From: CAYTOF01 sp964439435
GTDB lineage: Bacteria; Bacillota; Clostridia; Oscillospirales; QAMX01
NCBI GenBank assembly: GCA_964439435.1
Contig: CAYTOF010000019.1
Span: 1 to 32,693, forward strand
DNA length: 32,693 bases
Reading direction: 5' to 3'
In this document: positions 6,877 to 15,942 of the stretch, one piece after another
How the letters are laid out: each line of letters opens with the position of its first letter
How positions within the stretch are numbered: position 1 is the stretch's first letter
Program-made: the position numbers and the translations under genes
The notes under the pieces: model-generated
The model's database searches: none
Told to the model about the DNA's origin: nothing
Seen by the model: only the letters and a program-made list of their open reading frames with translations

Positions 6877-8220
6877 ATGATAATAAAAAGCGCAGAAAGA
6901 ACAGAAACAAATACTTATAAGCTTGAAATACAAGCTGAAAAACATGAGTTTGATGATGCATTAGAGCAATCTTATAAGAAAAATGCAGATAAATTCGTTA
7001 TTCAAGGATTTAGACGCGGAAAAGCGCCGAGAAGAATAATTGAACGAGCTTATGGTCCAAGTGTATTCTATGAAGATGCTATAAACATCGCTTATCCTGA
7101 GATTTACGCTGCTGCAATTAAACAGGCCGGCATAGAACCAGTTGACAATGCGGATGTAGAACTGCTCGATGTTGACGATTCCGGATTCACTTTTGTTGCA
7201 ATGGTTACAGTTAAGCCGGAAGTGAAACTGAGCGAATATAAAGGACTTAAAGTAACTAAAAGGCATACCGAAGTCACAGAAGCAGAAGTCGAAGCCGATC
7301 TTGGAAAGAAAAGAGAACTTGCCTCAAGAATGGAAACAGTAGATAGACCATCTGAAAATGGAGATACTGTTGTTATAGATTTTGAAGGATTTATAGATGA
7401 CATTCCATTTGATGGTGGGAAAGCAGAAAGACATAGTCTAAAACTGGGTTCCATGAGCTTTATTCCGGGATTTGAGGATCAAGTAGTCGGCATGGCAACG
7501 GGCGATAAAAAGGATGTAGCCGTCATGTTTCCTGAGGATTATAGAGCAAATGATTTAGCCGGAAAAGAAGCTGTCTTTAAAGTAAAAGTTCATGAAATTA
7601 AAGAACAGATATTACCGGATTTGGATGATGAGCTGGCAAAAGATATTTCTGAGTTTGAAACCCTGGAAGAGCTTAAAACAGATATTCGACAAAAATTAGA
7701 AAAGTCAAGTGTGGAAAATGCTGAGCGTGAGTTTGAGGAGAATGTTATCGACAAGTTAGTTGAAAACATGCAAGTTGAAATCCCTGCCTGCATGATCGAG
7801 CAACAACTTGATCGAATAGCAAGTGACTTTGAGTACCGACTGCGTGCACAAGGCGTAACGTTCAATGCATATTTAGAGATGAACGAAATGACCAACGATT
7901 CTTTCAGAGATATTTTCCGTGAAAGAGCTGAACACCAAGTGAAAGTATCACTCGCTCTTGAGGCGGTTGCTTTAGCTGAAAACGTTTCTGTAACTGATGA
8001 AGAGCTTGAATCAGAATACTCAAAAATGGCCGAGCAAATAAAGAGCTCTATCGAAGACATTAAGATGCATATGCCAAAAGAGGCTATAGAAGAGGACATA
8101 ATTCGCCAAAAAGTTGTTGAATTCATCAAATCAAATGCTGAAATTATTGACAGTGACGCCATAGTTGAAACGAATTCAGATGCAGAAGATGCATATGAAG
8201 AAGCTACCGAAGAAGAATAG
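6877..8220 (+). CDS. tig: Trigger factor
   Basis: Trigger factor, 447 residues, is the ribosome-bound chaperone and peptidyl-prolyl isomerase that meets nascent chains at the exit tunnel. The ribosome-docking signature GFRRGKAP lies at residues 44-51. The FKBP-type isomerase domain covers about residues 150-240 (GDTVVIDFEGFID, SFIPGFEDQVVGM), and the C-terminal helical chaperone domain follows. The tail is strongly acidic. An ATG at 6865 is in frame, but GGAGG at 6867-6871 makes ATG 6877 the start. Standing upstream of clpP-clpX is the usual arrangement. Confidence 0.96.
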   Translation: MIIKSAERTETNTYKLEIQAEKHEFDDALEQSYKKNADKFVIQGFRRGKAPRRIIERAYGPSVFYEDAINIAYPEIYAAAIKQAGIEPVDNADVELLDVDDSGFTFVAMVTVKPEVKLSEYKGLKVTKRHTEVTEAEVEADLGKKRELASRMETVDRPSENGDTVVIDFEGFIDDIPFDGGKAERHSLKLGSMSFIPGFEDQVVGMATGDKKDVAVMFPEDYRANDLAGKEAVFKVKVHEIKEQILPDLDDELAKDISEFETLEELKTDIRQKLEKSSVENAEREFEENVIDKLVENMQVEIPACMIEQQLDRIASDFEYRLRAQGVTFNAYLEMNEMTNDSFRDIFRERAEHQVKVSLALEAVALAENVSVTDEELESEYSKMAEQIKSSIEDIKMHMPKEAIEEDIIRQKVVEFIKSNAEIIDSDAIVETNSDAEDAYEEATEEE

Positions 8221-8542
8221 TAAACCACAAGTAAACGTGAGAAGAAGTCCGGCAATACTAATACAAACATTAACAATGACTTCAAACATATGGGAATTTA
8301 ACAAGATTAGCATACTGAACAATCTATAACTAGATTTGAGAGTGTGCTTAAATTCCAACGGCTTTTATAATAAGTTTAAGACATATGGCCAATTAATCCG
8401 ACTTATTTCATACAGACATTGTGGTGATAAGATACAATTTGGTTGATTGGTTTTGATGAGATAATCTGAAATATTTAAGTCACTCGCAATATGTACTGAC
8501 TAATATTCAACCTATTGTCGAAGTGAAAAAAGGAGATAAACT
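8221..8542. other. Intergenic region tig-clpP, no gene seen
   Basis: This A/T-rich spacer of 322 bases carries no convincing ORF or strong terminator. The clpP ribosome binding site AAAGGAG lies at its end. I looked for CtsR heptads (GGTCAAA-type direct repeats) and a CIRCE inverted repeat, the usual heat-shock operators near clp genes, and saw neither. Several A/T-rich -10-like boxes exist, but none has a good -35 at the right distance. Confidence 0.6.
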
Positions 8543-9124
8543 ATGAGTTTAGTACCAATTGTTGTAGAACAGACGAGTAGAGGCGAACGCAGCTACGATA
8601 TTTATTCTCGCCTTCTAAATGATCGCATCATATTTCTTCATGAAGAAGTAAATGATATTACAGCCAGCCTTGTAGTAGCACAACTGCTTTACCTCGATGC
8701 TGACGATTCGGAGAATGATATTTCACTTTATATCAACAGCCCCGGAGGTTCTATAACTGCCGGAATGGCAATTTATGACACAATGAGATATATTAAATCT
8801 GATGTTTCTACTATTTGCATTGGAATGGCAGCCAGTATGGGCGCGTTTTTACTTGCAGCAGGTACAAAAGGAAAGCGCTTTGCCCTTCCAAATAGCGAAA
8901 TTATGATTCATCAACCCAGTGGTGGAACACATGGTCAAGCTAGCGACATAAAAATCCATGCCGAACGAATAATACTTATAAGAGACAAAATGAACAAAAT
9001 GCTTTCAGATATGACAGGCAAACCACTTGAAACAATTGAAAAAGACACCGAACGTGATAATTTCATGAGTGCTCAAGATGCTGTCAAATATGGGATTATT
9101 GATGCTGTGTTGGAAAAGCACTAA
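8543..9124 (+). CDS. clpP: ATP-dependent Clp protease proteolytic subunit
   Basis: ClpP, 193 residues, forms the tetradecameric serine protease barrel that degrades proteins unfolded by ClpX or ClpC. The catalytic triad is complete with standard numbering: Ser98 in GMAASMGAF, His123 in IMIHQPSGG and Asp172 in TERDNFMS. The oxyanion-region motif INSPGGSITAGMAIYDTM is present. The start is ATG 8543 after AAAGGAG. It lies upstream of clpX and downstream of tig. Confidence 0.97.
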   Translation: MSLVPIVVEQTSRGERSYDIYSRLLNDRIIFLHEEVNDITASLVVAQLLYLDADDSENDISLYINSPGGSITAGMAIYDTMRYIKSDVSTICIGMAASMGAFLLAAGTKGKRFALPNSEIMIHQPSGGTHGQASDIKIHAERIILIRDKMNKMLSDMTGKPLETIEKDTERDNFMSAQDAVKYGIIDAVLEKH

Positions 9125-9188
9125 GAGATTAAGATTTAACCATTAATAATTTTAAGTATGACTTGTTCATGCTGCTAAAGGTGTATAT

Positions 9189-10490
9189 ATGCCAAAAAAC
9201 AACGATTTATTTATAACTTGTTCTTTCTGCAACGATCCCGAAACACATTTAGGTAGAGTGTTTTCTGGGGAAGATGCTTATATCTGTGAAAAATGTGTAA
9301 AAATGTGTAATGATATGCTTAATGCAGAAGATAATGAAAAGCTGACCAAAAAGCTTTCTTACACTCATACTGAAGTATTGCCAAAACCTATTGAGATGAA
9401 GACGGCTCTAGATGAGTATGTCATCGGGCAAGAAGATGCCAAAATTTCTCTTTCAGTTGCTACGTATAATCACTACAAACGTGTTTATTGTTCAAGCAAT
9501 GACGATGTCGAGTTACAAAAAAGCAATATATTGCTTGTTGGCCCTACGGGAAGCGGTAAAACATACCTTGCACAAACTCTTGCACGCCTTCTTAAAGTCC
9601 CATTTGCTATAGCTGATGCCACTACACTTACTGAAGCAGGTTATGTTGGAGAGGATGTTGAAAATATCCTACTTCGCCTTATTCAAGCAGCTGATTATGA
9701 TGTTGACAAAGCTGAGAGAGGTATTATTTACATAGATGAAATTGACAAGATTTCTCGAAAAAGTGAGAATACATCCATTACAAGAGATGTAAGTGGTGAA
9801 GGTGTGCAGCAAGCTTTGCTGAAAATATTAGAAGGAACCATTGCGAATGTCTCTCCGATGGGCGGGAGAAAGCATCCTCATCAAGAATTTATACAAATAA
9901 ACACAAAGAACATTTTATTTATTTGTGGCGGTGCTTTTGATGGTATTGATAAAATAATCGAAAAACGTATGGTTTCAAAAAATATTGGCTTTAATGTGAA
10001 AGCTGATAATAAAATGAAGCGTGATGAATTATCTTTTATGAAAAACATTGAACCACACGACATTATTAAGTATGGTTTGATACCTGAGCTAGTAGGCAGA
10101 TTGCCGGTAATAGTCGGTATGACTCAGCTTGACGAAGAGGCTTTGGTTAGGATATTGAGTGAACCTAAAAACTCATTAATCAAGCAATATGCTCATATGT
10201 TTTCCTTAGAAGGTGTTGAATTGCTATTTGAAACTGACGCATTAACTGAAATTGCTTCTCAAGCTGTGGAAAGAAAAATTGGCGCCCGTGGCCTCCGATC
10301 TATTATGGAAAATGTGATGATCGACCTTATGTATGAGATTCCCAGTGATGAGAGCATTATAAAAGTCCGTATAACCAAAGACACAGTTACAAAAGCAGCT
10401 AAGCCAATAATCACATCTATCCCTGGCAAGAGAACAGTACCGGTAAAACTTGCTATCGAAATTGATAAGCCTGAAAAGAGACGAGCTTAA
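9189..10490 (+). CDS. clpX: ATP-dependent Clp protease ATP-binding subunit ClpX
   Basis: ClpX, 433 residues, is the AAA+ unfoldase partner of ClpP. An N-terminal C4 zinc-binding domain is intact (Cys11, Cys14, Cys33, Cys36). The Walker A motif is GPTGSGKT, Walker B is IIYIDEIDKI, and the sensor-2 region is GARGLRSIMEN. The pore loop GYVGEDVE and the ClpP-docking IGF-type loop (NIGFNV) are present. It follows clpP by 64 bases with AAAGGTG as the ribosome binding site, consistent with coexpression. Confidence 0.97.
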   Translation: MPKNNDLFITCSFCNDPETHLGRVFSGEDAYICEKCVKMCNDMLNAEDNEKLTKKLSYTHTEVLPKPIEMKTALDEYVIGQEDAKISLSVATYNHYKRVYCSSNDDVELQKSNILLVGPTGSGKTYLAQTLARLLKVPFAIADATTLTEAGYVGEDVENILLRLIQAADYDVDKAERGIIYIDEIDKISRKSENTSITRDVSGEGVQQALLKILEGTIANVSPMGGRKHPHQEFIQINTKNILFICGGAFDGIDKIIEKRMVSKNIGFNVKADNKMKRDELSFMKNIEPHDIIKYGLIPELVGRLPVIVGMTQLDEEALVRILSEPKNSLIKQYAHMFSLEGVELLFETDALTEIASQAVERKIGARGLRSIMENVMIDLMYEIPSDESIIKVRITKDTVTKAAKPIITSIPGKRTVPVKLAIEIDKPEKRRA

Positions 10491-10542
10491 ATGATAATCG
10501 CTATGATCAAAAAATAAAAAATACAGTAACTTACTTTTAAAC

Positions 10543-10557
10543 TGTATGTCGCATACA
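10543..10557. promoter_or_regulatory. Small palindrome upstream of lon
   Basis: TGTATG (10543-10548) and CATACA (10552-10557) form a perfect inverted repeat around TCG, 19 bases before the lon start codon. It may be an operator half-site pair or a small hairpin near the ribosome binding site. No matching copy was noticed elsewhere, so the call is tentative. Confidence 0.25.
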
Positions 10558-10576
10558 ATCTTTAATGAGGTAAACT

Positions 10577-13028
10577 ATGAGCGAGGAAGTGAGAGAAACA
10601 AATACTATGAGCTTAATTTTGCCAGCTCTTGCATTGCGTGGCATAACTGTTTTCCCAGAAATGCTCTTGCATTTTGATGTAGGAAGACCTAAATCGAAGA
10701 AAGCTCTTGAAGCAGCAATGAGTAAAGACCAAACCGTTTTTTTGCTGACTCAAAAAGATATGAGGACAGATTCGCCAAAGCAGGATGATTTGTTCACGAC
10801 CGGAACTATATCACAAATCAAGCAACTTTTGAAACTACCCGGAGGCGGCGTGCGAGTACTTGTTGAAGGTATTGAGCGAGGCAAAGTTGTTGAATTTTCT
10901 AAAGACGATCCATTCTTAGAAGTTGTTGTTGAAAAAATTGATGTTGTTGAAATAGCACAAGATTCAAAAGCTGAAGCTGCTTTATTAAGATACACAAAAG
11001 AACTATATGAAAAATATGCGGAAATAAATCAAAATATTGGGCCGGAAATGGTCCTCGAGGTAATGTCATCTACATCCATGGGATACCTCGCAGATTTTAT
11101 TGCTCAAAACTCTCAACTTGAATACTCCAAGAAACAATCAATACTTGAAGAGGTAGATCCTTATGCAAGATTGACCCTGATTGCCTTGCTTTTAAGCTCA
11201 GAAATAGAAATACTAGAAGCTGAACTTGAGATTCAAAAGAAGGTAAAAGAGCAGCTGGATAAAAATCAGAAAGACTATGTTTTGCGTGAGCAACTGCGTG
11301 CTATTCAAGCAGAATTAGGCGAAAAAGAGGATGTTGTTGATGAAACAGCAAAATATGAAGCGAAAATTAAAGAACTCGTTCAAGACAAAGAATCAGCAAA
11401 TAAGCTTTTAGCCGATGCAAGGCGACTTCCCAAATTGGGAATGAATATGGCAGAGGCCGGCATGTTACGGAATTATCTTGATACAGTTTTAGAGTTGCCA
11501 TGGAAGAAAACTACAAAAGACAAATTGGATGTAGAAAAAGTTCAATCAGTTTTAGACAAAGATCATTATGGAATTGAAAAAGTCAAAGATCGTATACTTG
11601 AATATATCGCTGTCAGAAGTTTGGCACCAGATATAAAAAATCAAATAATATGTCTGGTTGGACCTCCCGGAGTCGGAAAGACCTCTGTCGGTATGTCTAT
11701 AGCGAGAGCTATTGGAAGAAAACTCGGAAGAGTTTCCTTGGGAGGTGTGCGCGATGAAGCAGAAATACGCGGGCATAGAAAGACATATATCGGAGCAATG
11801 CCTGGTCGTATAATGACAGCTATGAAACAGGCGGGGACCAAGAACCCAGTGCTATTGCTTGATGAAATTGACAAATTAGGCTCTGATTATAAAGGTGATC
11901 CTGCATCCGCTCTTTTAGAAGTATTAGATGCGGAGCAAAACCACTCATTTAGAGATCATTATGTCGAAGTTCCTTTTGATCTGTCGGATGTAATTTTTAT
12001 TTTAACCGCAAATATTGTTGATACGATTCCCAGAGCTTTACGTGACCGTATGGAGATAATTGATATCCCAAGTTACACCGATGAAGAAAAAGTTATGATT
12101 GCAAAAAACCATCTGTNNNNNNNNNNTGCCAAAGCAAATGAAGAGGCATGGTCTGACAAAACGAACCATGAGGATTTCCGATGAGGCTATTAGAAAAGTA
12201 ATTTCCGGTTACACAAGGGAGTCAGGTGTTCGCACACTTGAGCGCACGATTGCTTCTTTATGTCGTAAAACGGCACGCGAAATTATCGGTGGAGAACGAA
12301 AAAGCAAATCCATCAATGAGACGAACTTATTTGATTTGCTCGGCCCGGAAAAATTTAAAAGAGATCAATTGGCTCCTGTTAATAGAGTTGGGTCTGCTAA
12401 CGGCCTAGCTTGGACTTCTGTTGGTGGCGAGTTGTTGGAAGCCGAGGTTAATATTTTGAAAGGTACAGGAAAGATAGAATTAACCGGAAATCTTGGCGAT
12501 GTAATGAAGGAATCTGCAAAAGCCGCGATTAGTTTTATTAGGAGTCGAGCAACTGAATTGTTAATCAACCCCGAGTTTTATAAAGAGTGTGATATACATG
12601 TTCACTTTCCTGACGGCGCAATTCCAAAAGATGGACCTTCAGCCGGCATTACAATTGCTACCGCTATTGTCTCGGCATTGACCGGTAGAGCAGCATACCG
12701 TGAGGTTGCCATGACCGGTGAAATTACCCTAAGAGGACGAGTTTTGCCCATAGGCGGCCTTAGAGAGAAGGGTATGGCTGCTTATAGAGCAGGTATTAAA
12801 CGAGTTATTATACCATTAGAAAACGAAGCCGATCTTTTTGATATAGATGATAAAGTAAAAGAAAATTTAGAGTTTTTGACAGTTAAAAGCATTGATGAGG
12901 TATTGCGATATGCACTAGAACCCACAGTAGTTGGCAAACATGCGGATATTTGCTTTCAGCGTGCAAATGATAGTAATGCCTCTGAGAACATTGAATCTTC
13001 ACACAGTGGAGATTCAATAAGGAGCTAA
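10577..13028 (+). CDS. lon: ATP-dependent protease Lon, interrupted by an assembly gap
   Basis: Lon is a homohexameric AAA+ serine protease of the cytoplasm. The N-terminal substrate-binding domain covers about residues 12-210, a coiled-coil region lies at 210-250, Walker A GPPGVGKT is at 362-369 and Walker B LLLDEIDK ends near 433. The protease domain has Ser685 in KDGPSAG and Lys728 in LREKGMAA. Ten N bases at 12117-12126 shift the frame in the sequence as given. Removing them joins CTG-T to TG-CCA and gives an uninterrupted 813-residue protein reading KNHLLPKQMKRHGL across the seam, as expected for Lon. The start is ATG 10577 after ATGAGG. The stop is four bases before the end of the engB start codon. 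Confidence 0.95.
12117..12126. other. Run of ten N (assembly gap) inside lon
   Basis: The N-run falls inside codon 514 of lon. Because the flanks join in frame and give the expected Lon sequence without any inserted base, the true gap size is most likely zero and the ten N are a placeholder from scaffolding. Confidence 0.9.
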
Positions 13029-13029
13029 A

Positions 13030-13626
13030 ATGAAGGACTTATACCGGAATGCAGAATTTGTGTTATCAGCTTTTTCAAACAAAGACTTTAAATCCGACAA
13101 ACCAATTGTTGTGTTCGCGGGTAGATCGAATGTTGGAAAATCAAGTGTGATAAACTCAGTGTTGCGAAGAAATGATTTAGCGAGGACTGGAAATACACCC
13201 GGTAAAACTATCGGGGTTAATTATTACAACATCAATGACAGCTTATACTTTGTTGATTTACCCGGATATGGTTATGCAAAACGTAGTTACGCACAACGCG
13301 AAAGCTGGGCTGCTCTCATAAATAGTTTTTTCTCATACACTGTCGAAAACTGTCAGAAGCGTTTGGGGATACTGATTGTTGATGCAAGACATACTCCTCA
13401 AGAGCTTGATTTGAAAATGGCGGATTTCTATTCAACCAACGCAACAGAATTTTTAGTAATTGGAAATAAAATAGACAAATTGAAAAAGAGTGAACTCAAA
13501 GACTTAGACAGTATGTTTCAAAAAGCTTTTAACATTCCAAAAGATAATTTTATCTTGTACTCTGCCAAAACACATACAGGACGGCATGATTTAAGAATGG
13601 AAATATCTAAAAGGCTTAACTTGTAA
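13030..13626 (+). CDS. engB: Ribosome biogenesis GTPase EngB (YsxC/YihA)
   Basis: EngB, 198 residues, is an essential GTPase in 50S subunit assembly. The motifs are in order: G1 GRSNVGKSS (31-39), G2 region GNTPGKTIGVN, G3 DLPGYGYA, G4 GNKIDKLK and G5 YSAKT. Length and spacing are normal. The start ATG 13030 lies one base after the lon stop codon, and its AGGAG ribosome binding site is inside the end of lon, so the two genes are translationally coupled. The lon-ysxC order is the same as in Bacillus subtilis. Confidence 0.96.
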   Translation: MKDLYRNAEFVLSAFSNKDFKSDKPIVVFAGRSNVGKSSVINSVLRRNDLARTGNTPGKTIGVNYYNINDSLYFVDLPGYGYAKRSYAQRESWAALINSFFSYTVENCQKRLGILIVDARHTPQELDLKMADFYSTNATEFLVIGNKIDKLKKSELKDLDSMFQKAFNIPKDNFILYSAKTHTGRHDLRMEISKRLNL

Positions 13627-13689
13627 ATCATAACCCGCTAAAGTCCATTTCTTTATGTCCAATCAAACATTTCCGGAGAATTGAGATAC

Positions 13690-14445
13690 ATGAAGTATGT
13701 AAAAGTCCTATATCGAGACAGACCAAGATGGGGGATTATTAACGGCGATTACATAAATATCTTGCAGGGAAATCCATACGAAGATATTATATTTTGTGAT
13801 GCTACGCTTTCCCTGTCTGAAGCGACTCTTCTTGCACCGTGTGATGCAACAAAAATAGTTTGTGTGGGAAAAAACTATTATGACCACGCAATTGAATTTG
13901 GTGGGCCGGTTCCTGAAGAACCAATTATATTTCTTAAACCCACTACTTCTATTATAGCTCCCTTGCAGAAAATTGAATACCCAAGTATATCGCAGAGGGT
14001 TGATTATGAAGGAGAATTGGCAGTAGTAATCAAAAAAGAAGCACGAAAAGTCATTGCTAAGGAAGCCAACGAGTATATTTTAGGGTATACATGCCTTAAT
14101 GATGTTACTGCTCGTGATATACAATCTTTCGATGGGCAGTGGACCAGAGCTAAGGGATTTGACACTTTTTGCCCGATTGGACCAATTGTGACAGATGAGA
14201 TAGACCCTAAAAACCCACTGGTGATTGAAACACGGTTAAACAATCAGGTCAAGCAAAAAAGTACAACTGATAAGATGATTTGGAATTTGCCGTATCTTCT
14301 AGAGTTTGTAACAGCTTGTATGACCTTATTGCCTGGGGATGTATTAACAACAGGAACTCCTGCTAATGTTGGCAGTATGGGTCCTGAAGATAGTGTAAGT
14401 GTTTACATACAGGGAATAGGAACTCTCACCAATTTTGTTGTGTAA
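13690..14445 (+). CDS. Fumarylacetoacetate hydrolase (FAH) family protein
   Basis: This 251-residue protein of the FAH superfamily (COG0179) includes acylpyruvate hydrolases, oxaloacetate tautomerases/decarboxylases and hydroxy-heptadienedioate isomerases. The catalytic core is clear: CVGKNYYDHAIEFG, IFLKPTTS, then the divalent-metal ligands DYEGELAVV (Glu107, Glu109) and NDVTARD (Asp138). The C-terminal LLPGDVLTTGTPANVG is also typical. A TTG at 13681 is too close to the GGAGA ribosome binding site, so ATG 13690 is preferred. No aromatic-degradation genes stand nearby, so the housekeeping oxaloacetate- or acylpyruvate-directed activity is more likely than ring catabolism. Confidence 0.9.
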   Translation: MKYVKVLYRDRPRWGIINGDYINILQGNPYEDIIFCDATLSLSEATLLAPCDATKIVCVGKNYYDHAIEFGGPVPEEPIIFLKPTTSIIAPLQKIEYPSISQRVDYEGELAVVIKKEARKVIAKEANEYILGYTCLNDVTARDIQSFDGQWTRAKGFDTFCPIGPIVTDEIDPKNPLVIETRLNNQVKQKSTTDKMIWNLPYLLEFVTACMTLLPGDVLTTGTPANVGSMGPEDSVSVYIQGIGTLTNFVV

Positions 14446-14465
14446 ATCAAACAAAATCACTCGAA

Positions 14466-14510
14466 TATATAGAAAAGAGCAGCGTTGAATTCGCTGCTCT
14501 TTTCTATATA
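14466..14510. terminator. Bidirectional terminator, 19-bp perfect stem
   Basis: A perfect 19-bp inverted repeat (14466-14484 with 14492-14510) surrounds the 7-base loop TTGAATT. The arms contain an AAAAGAGCAGCG/CGCTGCTCTTTT core, so each strand ends its stem in a T-rich run. It lies between the convergent FAH and beta-propeller genes and should stop transcription from both sides. Confidence 0.9.
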
Positions 14511-14555
14511 AGGAAAACACTCTAGGTAGTATCATCTTGAATTGAAGTAATAGCG

Positions 14556-15749
14556 CTACATAACATCAAGTAGTTGAGCAATTTCAGCAATATATATACC
14601 GCGAAAACCCTCATGTGTAGAATCAAAGCTCAGATATCTCCCGTCTCTGCTCCAACGGTTATGCAGATCACAACGATAATCCTTGTCGGATTTTGGATCT
14701 GACCAAGCACTTAATAACACAGTCGATTCCATATTACGAGTATTAATAAGTTGAATATCGCGATAGCCGCATGAATTTGGATATCCATCGCCGACGACGA
14801 TAAAACTCAAGTTCGGTGAATATAGACAGTGTATGTCATCGGGGAATAACTCAGTTGGAAAAACTTCCAGTGAATCAGACAAATCACGAAATATAAGCAT
14901 GCTACGAACAAAATTGCTCTGCCGACATTCAGCATAAATCAGAAGATGCTCGTTATCCTGCCAGTGATAATGAGAAGCACAAGGAGAAAATTCCATGATT
15001 ATATGTAAATTGGAACCATCCAAATCAGCAGTAGCCACCCCTGTATAATGCCGCTGACCTAAATTTGGAAAATTTCTCACTAAAAATACGAAACGTTTGC
15101 CCGAAGGGTTAAATGTTATGTGGTTGATAACAAGTTTGGAATTTGCCTTCGACGAGCTAACGTCTCTGAACAACTTAGAAATTTGAGGGTAACTCAAAAT
15201 TTGTCTTGTGATTTTTTGATTCAAATCAACGATAAAAACGCCATCTTTTTCAGGATGCTTAGCGTTAACATATGGATCAGCAACGGAACAGTATCCATAA
15301 CCAGGTCTAAAATCAAAGAGTCTACTCATATTGATTGCAAGCCCCCAGGAGCCGTCGCGTGACACATCGGCTACAGCAGGTCCGGCAATCTGTTTTTGAC
15401 CCGTAGAAAGTGTTTGAATAACACAATAATAGGAACCGTTTTCTTCGACATTGTAGATAACTCTGTCATCATCTTCATCTGAAAGGTATTCTAACATTGC
15501 GCCCTGTTGGAAATTCCATGCCGTAGTATGTCCAAAAGTGGAAAATGTTCTATGCTTTATATCAATGAGTCCCAGCTCACAAATATCACCGGGTTCAGGT
15601 AAGCGATTGTAGAATTTTACTCTATGACACAAATGATAGCACCCGCTTGAGTCAAGACCACGATTGTCATAATAGCCATAAAAATAGTGATAACCATCAT
15701 TGGGGGTAATTCTATATATATTACATTTATTATTTTTCAATCCTCTCAT
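14556..15749 (-). CDS. Predicted beta-propeller protein, function unknown
   Basis: This soluble 397-residue protein carries repeated propeller-blade signatures: YRITPNDGYHYFYGYYD, then NFQQGAMLEYLSDEDDDRVIYN, AVADVSRDGSWGLAINMSRL, RPGYGYCSVADPY, ITFNPSGKRFVFLVRN and RWSRDGRYLSFDSTHEG near the end. The Y-x-P-x-D-G / S-x-D-G-R pattern recalls WD40-like and oligogalacturonate-lyase-type propellers, but I cannot assign an activity. There is no signal peptide with the chosen start. The frame is open for 20 more codons upstream, but ATG 15749 sits after TAGGAGA and is preferred. It is last in a minus-strand run behind the acyl-CoA synthetase but separated from it by a terminator, so it is probably an independent unit. 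Confidence 0.75.
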   Translation of the reverse strand: MRGLKNNKCNIYRITPNDGYHYFYGYYDNRGLDSSGCYHLCHRVKFYNRLPEPGDICELGLIDIKHRTFSTFGHTTAWNFQQGAMLEYLSDEDDDRVIYNVEENGSYYCVIQTLSTGQKQIAGPAVADVSRDGSWGLAINMSRLFDFRPGYGYCSVADPYVNAKHPEKDGVFIVDLNQKITRQILSYPQISKLFRDVSSSKANSKLVINHITFNPSGKRFVFLVRNFPNLGQRHYTGVATADLDGSNLHIIMEFSPCASHYHWQDNEHLLIYAECRQSNFVRSMLIFRDLSDSLEVFPTELFPDDIHCLYSPNLSFIVVGDGYPNSCGYRDIQLINTRNMESTVLLSAWSDPKSDKDYRCDLHNRWSRDGRYLSFDSTHEGFRGIYIAEIAQLLDVM

Positions 15750-15871
15750 CTTATTTCTCCTAAAATAAATCCAAAGCGTTATTGCTTTTTGGCTTTTATA
15801 GCAATTCATAGGTGATATGTTTTCAAAAATTGCTGAAAACTAAATGTTAAAGAAAACAGTATGCATATGTA

Positions 15872-15921
15872 AAAGAAGAAATAGAAAGTGATGTTATTGA
15901 AGCATCCTCTATTTCCTCTTT
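15872..15921 (-). terminator. Terminator of the regulator/acyl-CoA synthetase unit
   Basis: Arms at 15872-15884 and 15909-15921 form a 13-bp stem with one mismatch. The loop contains a possible inner GATG/CATC pairing. Read on the minus strand the stem ends in TTCTTCTTTT, as expected for a Rho-independent terminator about 20 bases after the synthetase stop codon. Confidence 0.7.
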
Positions 15922-15942
15922 GTATAAAGCATTAAATAAGCG

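Noticed and set aside
7590..8285. 231-codon serine-rich minus-strand ORF opposite tig
   Set aside because: It is a shadow of the glutamate- and aspartate-rich trigger factor frame; the serine bias comes from the complement of GAA/GAT-type codons.
8221..8542. Heat-shock operator (CtsR or CIRCE) before clpP
   Set aside because: Neither the GGTCAAA-type direct repeats nor the CIRCE inverted repeat could be found by eye.
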